This document shows positions 18,478 to 27,639 of a stretch of DNA of 64,000 nucleotides, one piece after another. The position numbers and the translations under genes were made by a program. The stretch is from Chitinophaga sp. (GTDB lineage: Bacteria; Bacteroidota; Bacteroidia; Chitinophagales; Chitinophagaceae). How positions within the stretch are numbered: the first letter of the stretch is position 1; every line of letters begins with the position of its first letter. The notes below the pieces were generated by a model, which saw only the letters and a program-made list of their open reading frames with translations, was not told the DNA's origin and did no database searches. The stretch spans positions 124,001 through 188,000 of the forward strand of contig NZ_JAFAIX010000014.1 in NCBI RefSeq assembly GCF_019236475.1, written 5' to 3'.

Positions 18478-19869
18478 ATGACAACTATTAAAGAATTTAA
18501 GGACAGTTTGAGAGGTGGGTTGATAGAGCCAAATGATGACGGATATGAAAACGCCCGCAAGGTATATAATGCGATGATAAGCAAACATCCCCGGATGATT
18601 GCCAAATGTATGGATGTGGCAGATGTGATACGGTCAGTAAATTTTGCAAGAGAAAATAATTTGCTACTTTCTATTCGCAGTGGCGGACACAACGCCGGCG
18701 GTTTAGGGATTTGTGAAGACGGATTGGTGATTGACCTTTCCTTGATGAAATATACCCACATTGATCTAAAGACAAAAACCATCGTAGCAGGTGCAGGATG
18801 TACCTGGGGAGATATTGACCATGCCACCCATGTGTTCGGAATGGCAACACCCAGCGGAATCATTTCTACTACAGGGGTTGGTGGCCTCACAACAGGAGGA
18901 GGCATTGGTTATTTGACCCGTAAATACGGGCTAAGTATTGATAATCTGTTAGCAGTAGATATGGTGTTGGCAGACGGAAGTTTTGTTGTAGCAGACGCCA
19001 ATCAAAATCAAGACTTATTCTGGGCTGTAAGAGGTGGCGGCGGAAATTTTGGTGTAGTAACTGCTTTTACTTTCCAACTGCATCCTGTATCCATGGTATA
19101 TGGTGGCCCTATGTTTTACGAATTAAGTGACGCTGAAGAAGTGATGAAATGGTATTATGACCTGATAAAAGATGCACCAGATGACCTGAATGGCTTCTTT
19201 GCCTTTCTTACTGTTCCTCCAGTAGCGCCATTTCCAGAGCAACTACATCTTAAAAAAATGTGTGGCATCGTATGGACTTATACAGGACCAATGGAAAAAG
19301 CGGAAGAATTCTTCAAGCCCATTCGGGCTTTCAAGACTCCAGTAGTTGATTTTGTAGGTCCCCTACCCCAACCCGCTTTGCAAAGTATGTTTGATGGCTT
19401 ATATCCTCCCGGATTACAGTGGTACTGGCGCGCCGACTTTGTAAGAGAATTAAGTGATGATGCCATTGCTGCACATATAAAATTTGGTAATGAAATGCCT
19501 ACCATGCATTCTACCATGCACCTCTACCCTATCAATGGCGCGGCTTCACGGGTTGGTAATACTGATACCCCTTGGAGCTACCGCGATGCGCTATGGGCAA
19601 TGGTGATCGTTGGTGTGGATCCTGACCCAGCAAATAAAGAAAAGATTACCGCTTGGACTAAACAATATTGGGAAGCGCTACACCCTTATTCTGCTGGCGG
19701 CGCTTATGTGAATTTTATGATGGATGAAGGAGAAGATCGCGTGAAAGCAACGTATGGTGAAAATTACAGTAGGTTAGTATCGATCAAAAACCAATACGAT
19801 CCCCATAATTTGTTTAGAGTCAATCAAAATATTAAACCACATATTGAACAAAGTGTGACTGCCGAATAA
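18478..19869 (+). CDS. FAD-linked oxidase of the berberine-bridge-enzyme (BBE) family
   Basis: 463 residues. An FAD-binding type-4 (PCMH) domain occupies about 35-210. His71 in S-G-G-H-N-A-G-G is the residue that binds FAD covalently in this family. The second, cysteinyl attachment point is absent (the loop reads S-T-T-G-V-G-G-L), so FAD should be singly attached. The C-terminal BBE domain ends with Y-D-P-H-N-L-F-R-V-N-Q-N. Such enzymes oxidise sugars or small alcohols or make secondary metabolites using oxygen. There is no signal peptide. It stands alone; substrate unknown. Confidence 0.88.
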   Translation: MTTIKEFKDSLRGGLIEPNDDGYENARKVYNAMISKHPRMIAKCMDVADVIRSVNFARENNLLLSIRSGGHNAGGLGICEDGLVIDLSLMKYTHIDLKTKTIVAGAGCTWGDIDHATHVFGMATPSGIISTTGVGGLTTGGGIGYLTRKYGLSIDNLLAVDMVLADGSFVVADANQNQDLFWAVRGGGGNFGVVTAFTFQLHPVSMVYGGPMFYELSDAEEVMKWYYDLIKDAPDDLNGFFAFLTVPPVAPFPEQLHLKKMCGIVWTYTGPMEKAEEFFKPIRAFKTPVVDFVGPLPQPALQSMFDGLYPPGLQWYWRADFVRELSDDAIAAHIKFGNEMPTMHSTMHLYPINGAASRVGNTDTPWSYRDALWAMVIVGVDPDPANKEKITAWTKQYWEALHPYSAGGAYVNFMMDEGEDRVKATYGENYSRLVSIKNQYDPHNLFRVNQNIKPHIEQSVTAE

Positions 19870-20657
19870 TTTATCAATCAACAGCCTGATCTAATCCCAA
19901 ACTACACATACTACCGTATTGGTCCCTATTGGGATCAGGAGGGAATAGTCAAATGCAATCATTTTTTTATCGCACCCCATCACTATTGACGGTTTATGGG
20001 GCATTGAAAGCAATGTACCATCCGCACCACAAAAAATATTTTTCACGGCTGGTCCATTTGAAGAATCGCATAGCTTATTCGGTTATTTGCAAAGGTAACT
20101 GTTAATACGTCTTTGGTCTATCCTTGTTAATCCCTTGCATTACTAACAACTGGAAGCCTGTTGTGGGGAATTATATTTCCCTGCAATGGGCTTCTGGCTA
20201 TGAAAATGTTTAATAAAAAGTATATGCATTGGAGTTAGGATACCTACTCCTCATGAATTTACCTTCCTAACACTATCCAATTTGACATACATCTGCCCTA
20301 AATCTTGCCTACTGTGATATTTCAGCAGAACTTTTTTGCAATTTTAATAATCGAATACCATTTAAGCTGTTTTCAGCCCGACCATAAAGAATACATTGGG
20401 AATAATATTTTTAAAAGGTAATATACATACTAGCTAAATTTTTGACCACTACTAAGAAGCCCCTTTAACCCAAATTTTCTATGTAGCTATTAAGTGCCCT
20501 TGTTTAATTGTTTTAAAACCTGATTAACCTAACATTTTGATCAGTGATTGGAGGAAAGTCCAGTCGTTGATGAGCCAACATTCTATTAACTAAAAACCAC
20601 TGTTTAAAAGGTCAACTTTTTATTGATAACCATTTTCATTAACCAAATCAAATTGTT
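19870..20657. other. 788-bp intergenic region upstream of the second susCD operon
   Basis: AT-rich with no plausible gene on either strand. A weak 7-bp inverted repeat (ATCCCAA 19894-19900 with TTGGGAT 19929-19935) may be a terminator for the flavin oxidase. The remainder should contain the susC promoter and a long leader. No regulator gene adjoins this operon. Confidence 0.45.
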
Positions 20658-23600
20658 ATGCACCGTCTCTACTCGATTATGAGCGCACTTATGCTCATAA
20701 GTGCCCTCTCGTTCGCGCAAGCCAAGCGCATTAGCGGTAAAGTTACAGACTCAAAAAATGGCAATGAATTGCCAGGTGTTACTGTAAAAGTCAAAGGCAC
20801 CAATACCGGTACCATTACCCAGGTAAACGGTAATTACGAACTCTCCATTCCAGGCAATGCAACTACCTTGATATTTTCCTTCTTGGGTTATGCCGACCAA
20901 GAGATTGAAATTGGTGGCAGACAATCCATCAACGTTGCATTGGGAAATGGAACCAAGGATATTTCTGAAGTAGTGGTAGTGGGATATGGTAGCCAAAACA
21001 AGAGAGAACTTACGGGTTCAGTCACCAAAATCGCTGCTAAAGAAATAGCCAACCAACCCGTCTCCAGTTTTGAATCTTCCATACAAGGTAAAGCGCCGGG
21101 AGTGGTCATCGAATCAGGCAGTGGTAAACTTGGCCAGGGCATGAAGATCCGTATTCGTGGTACTTCTTCCATATCTGCCAGTAGCCAGCCGTTATATGTG
21201 ATCGATGGTATGCCTGTTATGTCGGCAAGTATGTCTACCACCGATAATGATCCTACTAACCCATTGGTAGATATCAATCCAAATGATATTGAGTCAGTGG
21301 AAATATTAAAAGATGCTTCTGCTGCTGCCATCTATGGTGCCAGGGCCGCCAACGGGGTGGTGCTGATCACTACCAAAAAAGGAAAAGTGGGCGAAGGAAC
21401 CAGGATCGAACTGAATATTAATAGCAGTATCGCTAAACCAACCATGAGACGCAAATTCCTGGATGCGCAACAGTATGTAACGCTTATCGAAGAAACGGCC
21501 GTAAACGATGGTAAATATGACTTTGCACACCAAATCAGTGGTTTCGCTACAGAAGCAGCAGCTATCAATTATTACAAAAATCGTGTAGAAAAGAGAATGA
21601 CTACCCTCGCTGGAGGCAATGGCTGGCGCACGAATGCCATAAACACTGACTGGCAGGATGAAGAGTTCCGACAAACGGCACACACCAACCAAATAGATCT
21701 TTCTGCAACTGGTGGTAATGAGAAAACAAAATACTTTGCCTCCGGATCCTATTCGGACCAGGAAGCCATCGTAATTGTAAACAGATTCAAGCGATATGGG
21801 GCCCGTTTAAACCTGGAGCATACCGCCAATTCAAAGTTGTCTTTCGGCGTAAATATGGGCATTACCCGTTCAGAACTGAACCGTATCTCCAATGACAATG
21901 CATTTTCTACACCCGGTCAATTGGTAGCACAGGTGCCGATTTCACGCCCTTATGACTCCTTGGGTAACCCCAATCCTAATACATTATATTATAATGGTTT
22001 GATAAGTAAGAAATATGAATATAACAGACAGGTGTCTTTCCGTACAATCGGCAACGCCTTCCTGAATTATTATTTCATTCCATCCTTATCTTTTAGATCT
22101 GAGTTGGGTACAGATATTTATGCCCTGAACGAGGATTTCTATCAAGGTAAGCAAACCCAAGATGGTGGCGGTATCGGCAGAGGAGGCAATAATATCACAC
22201 AAAATGTGATCCTCAATACCAATAACTACTTCACGTTTACCCCACATATCAACGATAGCCATAACCTGTCTGCCGTATTAGGTATGAGCTACCTACAAAA
22301 TGACCAGAGGGGTAATTCCGTGAGTGGTGAGAACTTCCCATCTGATGCAGTGAAAAACCTGGGTGGCGCAGGAACCATTACTGGCGGGTCCTCCAACGAA
22401 CAACGGTATACATTCCTTTCCTACTTCCTCCGCGGAAATTATAACTATAAGAGCAAATACCTCGCTTCTTTCAGTATCCGTACAGATGGGTCCTCCCGCT
22501 TTGGTCCTAAGAACAGGTATGGTTGGTTCCCAGCAGGTTCATTAGGCTGGGTACTAACGGAAGAAAATTTCCTCAAAAAAAGCAAAGTATTGAACTTACT
22601 GAAGATCAGAGCTAGCTACGGTAAAACCGGTAATGCGGAGATCGGGGAAAATAACTATTATACCCTCCTAAGTGTAACCAACTACCCCATGCTGCCAGGC
22701 TTTGCTCCTACACAACTCGGCGATCCCTCCTTGCATTGGGAAAGTACAGCACAGACAGATGCGGGTGTGGAATTTGGATTTTTTGACAACCGCCTGAGTG
22801 GTGAAATTGATTACTATAATAAACAAACCTCCGACCTGTTATTGAAAACCAACGTACCCCTATCAAGCGGCTTTGGTTCTATATACAGAAACGTAGGTTC
22901 CATGGAAAACAAAGGAATAGAAATCTTACTGAATTCTAAGAATATCCAAACTAAACAATTTACCTGGACCACCTCCTTGAATCTCGCTTACAATAAAAAC
23001 AACGTAAAATCCATCAATGGTCAAATCATTGAAAGCGGCGTACAGCGGGCGGTTGAAGGCCAGCCTATCGGTGTATTCTATATGCAACGTTATGCAGGGG
23101 TAGATCCAAGTAACGGAGATGCATTATACTATACCAAGGACGGTAAGAAAACAAATGATTACACCCAGGCCGACAGAGGGGTGGTGGGTAAATCTAACCC
23201 CGACTGGACAGGCGGTTTCACCAATACTTTCAGCTATAAAGGAATTGACCTAAGCATATTCTTCACTTTTGTTCAAGGCAATCAGATCTTCAACCAGGCC
23301 GGCCAATACCAATCTGTTGGCTTTGGTGGTGGATATGACAACCAAACCATTGATCAGATGAACAGATGGCAGAAACCAGGCGATGTAACCAATGTACCAA
23401 GACTCTCCCACTTCTTTGGAAATGGTAACCAATACCCTTCTTCTCAATGGATATACGATGGTTCATATATCCGCTTAAAACAGCTCACACTAGGATACAA
23501 TCTCCCTAAGTCTGTTTTATCTACTGTAAAATTGAATAGCGCCCGCATTTTCCTTGCAGGATATAACCTTTGGACCCAAACCAAATATATCAGCGACCCA

Positions 23601-23702
23601 GAAGTAAATACCAACACACTGGGAAATATCAGCGGGGGCTTGGATTTCTATACTGTTCCGCAAGCGAAAACAGTTACTGTTGGGCTAAACGTAAAATTTT
23701 AA
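20658..23702 (+). CDS. SusC/RagA-family TonB-dependent outer-membrane transporter
   Basis: 1014 residues. Signal peptide (M-H-R-L-Y-S-I-M, cleavage near S-F-A-Q-A), carboxypeptidase-D regulatory-like domain with G-K-V-T-D-S-K-N-G-N-E-L-P-G, TonB-box-like S-E-V-V-V-V-G-Y-G, plug with N-D-I-E-S-V-E-I-L-K-D-A-S-A-A-A-I-Y-G, and a C-terminal barrel ending V-G-L-N-V-K-F. It forms the channel half of a SusCD importer with the next gene, 46 bp downstream. Unlike the first pair, no hybrid regulator or sigma/anti-sigma pair lies beside it. Substrate unknown. Confidence 0.95.
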   Translation: MHRLYSIMSALMLISALSFAQAKRISGKVTDSKNGNELPGVTVKVKGTNTGTITQVNGNYELSIPGNATTLIFSFLGYADQEIEIGGRQSINVALGNGTKDISEVVVVGYGSQNKRELTGSVTKIAAKEIANQPVSSFESSIQGKAPGVVIESGSGKLGQGMKIRIRGTSSISASSQPLYVIDGMPVMSASMSTTDNDPTNPLVDINPNDIESVEILKDASAAAIYGARAANGVVLITTKKGKVGEGTRIELNINSSIAKPTMRRKFLDAQQYVTLIEETAVNDGKYDFAHQISGFATEAAAINYYKNRVEKRMTTLAGGNGWRTNAINTDWQDEEFRQTAHTNQIDLSATGGNEKTKYFASGSYSDQEAIVIVNRFKRYGARLNLEHTANSKLSFGVNMGITRSELNRISNDNAFSTPGQLVAQVPISRPYDSLGNPNPNTLYYNGLISKKYEYNRQVSFRTIGNAFLNYYFIPSLSFRSELGTDIYALNEDFYQGKQTQDGGGIGRGGNNITQNVILNTNNYFTFTPHINDSHNLSAVLGMSYLQNDQRGNSVSGENFPSDAVKNLGGAGTITGGSSNEQRYTFLSYFLRGNYNYKSKYLASFSIRTDGSSRFGPKNRYGWFPAGSLGWVLTEENFLKKSKVLNLLKIRASYGKTGNAEIGENNYYTLLSVTNYPMLPGFAPTQLGDPSLHWESTAQTDAGVEFGFFDNRLSGEIDYYNKQTSDLLLKTNVPLSSGFGSIYRNVGSMENKGIEILLNSKNIQTKQFTWTTSLNLAYNKNNVKSINGQIIESGVQRAVEGQPIGVFYMQRYAGVDPSNGDALYYTKDGKKTNDYTQADRGVVGKSNPDWTGGFTNTFSYKGIDLSIFFTFVQGNQIFNQAGQYQSVGFGGGYDNQTIDQMNRWQKPGDVTNVPRLSHFFGNGNQYPSSQWIYDGSYIRLKQLTLGYNLPKSVLSTVKLNSARIFLAGYNLWTQTKYISDPEVNTNTLGNISGGLDFYTVPQAKTVTVGLNVKF

Positions 23703-23748
23703 ACAGTAATCCTGTAGAAAATAATATGAATCACAAAAAGTTTAAGCA

Positions 23749-25122
23749 ATGAAACCAATAACTAAATATATCAGTTATATCCTGTTACCTGCCATGCTGG
23801 CTTTTACATGTGCATGCAATAAAAAGCTGGATGTGAAGCCAGGGCAACAGATTTCGCCAGAACAGATCCAGACGGAAGATGATGTCAAAGCCATACTATT
23901 GAGTGGCTATAACTCCCTCCAGGACCCAAGTGCATTTGGAGAACGGTATATATTCCTCTCTGACCTGCTGGCAGATGCCGGCTTTATTACCTACCAGGGT
24001 ACTTTCCTCAATTATACGCAGGTAAATAATCGGCAGATGCAGAAGAGTGGAAGTATTCCGAGCGATGTATGGGGCAGAGGGTATGTCACCATCAATACGG
24101 CAAATATTGTATTGGCCAACCTGGATAAAGTAAGTGATGCCAATAAGGCAACCCTTGCTGCTGAAGCTAAATTCCTCCGGGCGATCACTTATTATGAATT
24201 GGCGGGTTTTTATGGCTTGCCCTATTCCGCTGGTAATGTAGACCAAAACTTGGCAGTGCCGCTGGTAACCACCGCCATAATAAGCCCTGCCAACCTGCCC
24301 GCCAGCAAGCAACCAAGGGCAACTGTTGCGGCCATCTATACCCAGATCATTGCTGATTTACAGGAAGCTGCTACTAATTTACCAGATAGCTATTCGGAGA
24401 AGAAAAATAAAAGCAGGGGTACAAAATATTCCGCATATGCTTTCCTATCAAGGGTTTACATGGCACAACATAATTATGTGGAAGCGGCAAAAGCGGCCGA
24501 CAAGGTAATTCAATCAGGTAATTACGCCCTGGTGGCCTCCTTCGATGCAGAATTCAATAACACCGCTCTTTCCGCAGAAGATATATTTGCGATTGTTCAA
24601 ACCAGCCAAAGCAACGCCGGTACTTCCAATAATGGGCTGGTTACCTTTTATGCCCTAGATCAACGAAATGATGTTACCATCAGCCCTAACCAGATTGCAC
24701 AATATGACGCAGGAGATCAACGTGGAAAATTCTATAATTACTCCAGCGATAGCTCCAGTATCACCACTAGCAAATGGAGAGACTTATATGGTACCATCCC
24801 TGTAGTACGCTTGGCTGAAATGTACCTGACCCGTGCAGAAGCCAATTTGCGTGCAGGTACTGCTGTTGGTGATGATCCGCTCAACGACGTAAACTTGGTA
24901 AGAAACCGTTCTAAAGCTACGCCCCTCGCTGCGGTAACTCCGGATGATGTCGTACAGGAAAGAAGACTGGAACTCGCTTTTGAAGGCGACAACTTCTGGA
25001 TCGTAAAACGGCTGCAACTAAATGTCGGCAATCTCAAATACAATGACAATATGTTGGTTTTCCCCATCCCACAGCGGGAAATAGATGTAAACTCCTCACT
25101 GGTCCAGAACCCTGGCTATTAG
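23749..25122 (+). CDS. SusD/RagB-family outer-membrane lipoprotein
   Basis: 457 residues. A lipoprotein leader (L-P-A-M-L-A-F-T-C-A-C-N-K-K) gives the lipid-bearing Cys at about residue 22-24. SusD-type helical repeats follow with A-E-A-K-F-L-R-A-I-T-Y-Y-E-L and V-V-R-L-A-E-M-Y-L-T-R-A-E-A, and the end V-F-P-I-P-Q-R-E-I-D is the usual SusD C-terminal signature. Partner of the SusC just upstream; they form the surface uptake complex. Confidence 0.95.
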   Translation: MKPITKYISYILLPAMLAFTCACNKKLDVKPGQQISPEQIQTEDDVKAILLSGYNSLQDPSAFGERYIFLSDLLADAGFITYQGTFLNYTQVNNRQMQKSGSIPSDVWGRGYVTINTANIVLANLDKVSDANKATLAAEAKFLRAITYYELAGFYGLPYSAGNVDQNLAVPLVTTAIISPANLPASKQPRATVAAIYTQIIADLQEAATNLPDSYSEKKNKSRGTKYSAYAFLSRVYMAQHNYVEAAKAADKVIQSGNYALVASFDAEFNNTALSAEDIFAIVQTSQSNAGTSNNGLVTFYALDQRNDVTISPNQIAQYDAGDQRGKFYNYSSDSSSITTSKWRDLYGTIPVVRLAEMYLTRAEANLRAGTAVGDDPLNDVNLVRNRSKATPLAAVTPDDVVQERRLELAFEGDNFWIVKRLQLNVGNLKYNDNMLVFPIPQREIDVNSSLVQNPGY

Positions 25123-25160
25123 AATGTACTGACCAGTTAGATATTTGATACTCCCCGAAT

Positions 25161-25197
25161 AGAAAAAGCCTGTAAGCTAAGCTTATAGGCTTTTTCT
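25161..25197 (+). terminator. Intrinsic terminator of the second susCD operon
   Basis: AGAAAAAGCCTGTAAGC pairs with GCTTATAGGCTTTTTCT around a TAA loop with one mismatch, followed by ATTG. It begins 38 bp after the susD stop. Confidence 0.8.
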
Positions 25198-25318
25198 ATT
25201 GTAAATTACCAACCACCAAGAAAATATCCTATCTTAACATTTTTGTCTAACAAAAAAGAATATTTAATGCATATTTGCCTCCGAAAGGAAGTATTCATAA
25301 TTAAAATCAGATAATCCC

Positions 25319-26908
25319 GTGGGCCTAATTATAAAATCATTGAATTATGTTCACCCAGATAATGTGGAGCTATTCCATGACTTGAACTTTATTCTAATTG
25401 ATGGAGAAAAAGCAGCATTGGTAGGCATAAATGGCGCCGGTAAGTCAACATTATTGCGCATCGTTTCAGGCAAACTAGCCTTATCATCAGGAGAAATCAC
25501 CCATTCAGAGATCCCTTGGTATGTACCACAACACTTGGGCGAATTTGATACCTGGACGGTTGCCAAGGCGCTTGGAGCCGATAAGAAGCTAGATGCGCTG
25601 CATGCCATTTTAGGAGGGGATACGGATGCACAGCACTTTGCACAATTGAATGATGATTGGGATATCGAAAATAAAGTTAGAAAAGTGCTTGAAAAATGGG
25701 GACTTGGAAAAATAAATGAAAATCAGTTATTAGGTACCCTCAGCGGCGGTCAGAAGACAAAAGTTTTTCTTTCCGCTATGGATTTAAATAGCCCCAATCT
25801 TATTTTATTCGACGAGCCATCCAATCATCTGGACATCAAAACCAGGAAGAAACTGTATTCCTTGATCCTTCAAAGCAAATCCACCATGCTGATAGTGAGT
25901 CATGACCGAACATTATTGAATCTCATGAACAAAACACTCGAATTGAATGAAAAGGGAATTGAAGTATTCGGTGGAAATTTCGAGTTTTATCAGCAGAAAA
26001 AAATGGAGCAAGTAAATGCATTGCGTGCTCGGTTGAATGAGCAAACCAAAGCATTGAAAGCCTCCGAGAAAAAAGCCACAGATATGGCTGACCACAGAGC
26101 CCAACAGGAATCCAAAGGTAGATCGGCAGGGTTGAGCAATTCCATTCCACGTATTATTGCGGGTGGTTTAAAAAACAAAGCAGAACGCAGTACAGCGAGA
26201 ATGATACATGCACATGAAGAGAAGATAGCTACGCTACTCCACAATATGGAAGAGACCAAAGCCCAAATACAAGCATATGAAATGCTTAAACTCGATATCA
26301 AGACCCCGGAACAAATCCATGGAAAGTTGCTGATCGATTTTGTAGATGTCAACTTTAAATATAGTGATCGATTCTTATGGAATAATCTTAGCTTTCAGGT
26401 TAAATCCGGTGAGCGAGTACAGATCGAAGGCGAGAATGGAAGCGGGAAGACCACATTACTAAAAATCATTACACGGGAGCTAAAACCAATTGAAGGCTGC
26501 TATAACAGTTCCCCATTCTCTTATTTCTATCTTGATCAGAACTACTCGTTGATAGATCCGAAACGAAGTGTTTATGAACAAATAGAAGCCTACAATAAAC
26601 GTGGGTTAGAGGAACAGGAATTAAAAGAATTATTAGTTCATGCTCAGTTTGACCCAGCAAATTTTGATAATAAATGTGCTGGATTAAGTGGTGGAGAGAG
26701 AATGAAATTATCATTGAGCTGTTTGTTGGTAAGCAATCAGGCGCCGGATTTACTGATCCTGGATGAACCGACAAATAACCTTGATATTCAGAGTCTGAAA
26801 GTGCTGACATTGGCAGTAAAAAATTTCGGAGGTACCCTATTAGTAATTTCGCATGATGAATATTTTATCAACGAAATTGGAATTGACTATAGCATAAGAT
26901 TAACTTAA
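25319..26908 (+). CDS. ABC-F family ATPase (twin ABC domains, no membrane part)
   Basis: 529 residues from a GTG start; an in-frame stop lies 18 bp before it and the next Met is far inside. Two ABC domains: Walker A G-I-N-G-A-G-K-S-T and G-E-N-G-S-G-K-T-T, signatures L-S-G-G-Q-K-T-K and L-S-G-G-E-R-M-K, Walker B L-I-L-F-D-E-P-S and L-L-I-L-D-E-P-T. The charged linker (about 225-330) is the ribosome-reaching interdomain arm. ABC-F proteins act on ribosomes and some give resistance to antibiotics that bind the peptidyl transferase centre. A TetR repressor gene follows after 5 bp, which suggests drug-induced expression. Whether it confers resistance is not determinable here. Confidence 0.9.
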   Translation: MGLIIKSLNYVHPDNVELFHDLNFILIDGEKAALVGINGAGKSTLLRIVSGKLALSSGEITHSEIPWYVPQHLGEFDTWTVAKALGADKKLDALHAILGGDTDAQHFAQLNDDWDIENKVRKVLEKWGLGKINENQLLGTLSGGQKTKVFLSAMDLNSPNLILFDEPSNHLDIKTRKKLYSLILQSKSTMLIVSHDRTLLNLMNKTLELNEKGIEVFGGNFEFYQQKKMEQVNALRARLNEQTKALKASEKKATDMADHRAQQESKGRSAGLSNSIPRIIAGGLKNKAERSTARMIHAHEEKIATLLHNMEETKAQIQAYEMLKLDIKTPEQIHGKLLIDFVDVNFKYSDRFLWNNLSFQVKSGERVQIEGENGSGKTTLLKIITRELKPIEGCYNSSPFSYFYLDQNYSLIDPKRSVYEQIEAYNKRGLEEQELKELLVHAQFDPANFDNKCAGLSGGERMKLSLSCLLVSNQAPDLLILDEPTNNLDIQSLKVLTLAVKNFGGTLLVISHDEYFINEIGIDYSIRLT

Positions 26909-26913
26909 AAAAT

Positions 26914-27504
26914 ATGCCACTAAAAAATACAGGCACAGAGCAACATATAAAAGATACTGCCAAACGACTGCTTTTCGCGGAAGGAAAGCTCCATGCTACG
27001 ACCCAGGAAATAGCAGATGCCGCAGGCGTTAACAGAACTGCACTACACTATTATTTCCGATCAAGAGATCTGTTAATTGCTGCCATATTTCAAGATGCGA
27101 TGCAGGATTTGAGCCAACGCCTCAACGAATGCATGATATCAGACGAATCCTTTAAAGCCAAGACAGAAAAAATTATTTCAGTTTTCCTAAAGCATATGAT
27201 TGCTTTCCCCTATCAAGAAACCTTTTTGGTGACTGAGATGAACACTTTGGGCAAGAACCTAATCACTAACATTCAATCTGATCCCGTAAAGTCCTATCTA
27301 AAAGAAGCTGCCGTCGAAATGGAGAAAGGAACCATTGAAAAAATGAATCCTATTCATTTTCTCATGAACTTATTTTCCCTTTTGTCCTATCCATTGATCA
27401 TGGCGCCACTTTACAAGAAGTTGTTCCGGGTATCTGGGAAAGATTTCAAGGAGTTGATAGAAGAGCGTGAAAGACTTATTATCAGTTTGTTATTTAAACA
27501 ATAA
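26914..27504 (+). CDS. TetR/AcrR-family transcriptional regulator
   Basis: 196 residues. An N-terminal TetR helix-turn-helix (T-T-Q-E-I-A-D-A-A-G-V-N-R-T-A-L-H-Y-Y-F) is followed by a divergent ligand domain. It starts 5 bp after the ABC-F stop, so it is co-transcribed and probably autoregulates the pair. Confidence 0.9.
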   Translation: MPLKNTGTEQHIKDTAKRLLFAEGKLHATTQEIADAAGVNRTALHYYFRSRDLLIAAIFQDAMQDLSQRLNECMISDESFKAKTEKIISVFLKHMIAFPYQETFLVTEMNTLGKNLITNIQSDPVKSYLKEAAVEMEKGTIEKMNPIHFLMNLFSLLSYPLIMAPLYKKLFRVSGKDFKELIEERERLIISLLFKQ

Positions 27505-27531
27505 TTAAACTAAAGATTTCTACAATACAAA

Positions 27532-27563
27532 AAAGGTTGTAAATCTGTTGATCTACAACCTTT
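27532..27563. terminator. Bidirectional terminator between TetR and Kup genes
   Basis: AAAGGTTGTA (27532-27541) pairs perfectly with TACAACCTTT (27554-27563). It lies between convergent genes. Confidence 0.75.
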
Positions 27564-27570
27564 CACTATT

Positions 27571-27620
27571 GCCCCCTGGTGGAAAATTATCAAACCAGTT
27601 ATTATTGATTTTGAAACAAT
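27571..27620 (+). repeat. Diverged copy of the element left-end sequence
   Basis: Directly after the hairpin the sequence TTGCCCCCTGGTGGA... aligns with 33245-33290 and 43096-43140. In one frame it reads L-P-P-G-G-K-L-S-N-Q-L-L-L-I, against V-P-F-S-G-R-L-S-N-Q-F-M-L-I at 33245, with synonymous changes in S and Q codons. I read it as an old remnant of the same kind of mobile-element end. It is not an independent gene. Confidence 0.5.
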
Positions 27621-27639
27621 TATTTAAATACGTATTCTT

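Noticed and set aside
20091..20098. TACCTTTG on the minus strand, a -7-like element
   Set aside because: It points into a region without any minus-strand gene, so it is probably chance.
20550..20575. GGAGGAAAGTCC, resembling the conserved RNase P RNA segment
   Set aside because: Less than 110 bp remain before the susC coding region and no other RNase P helices are visible.
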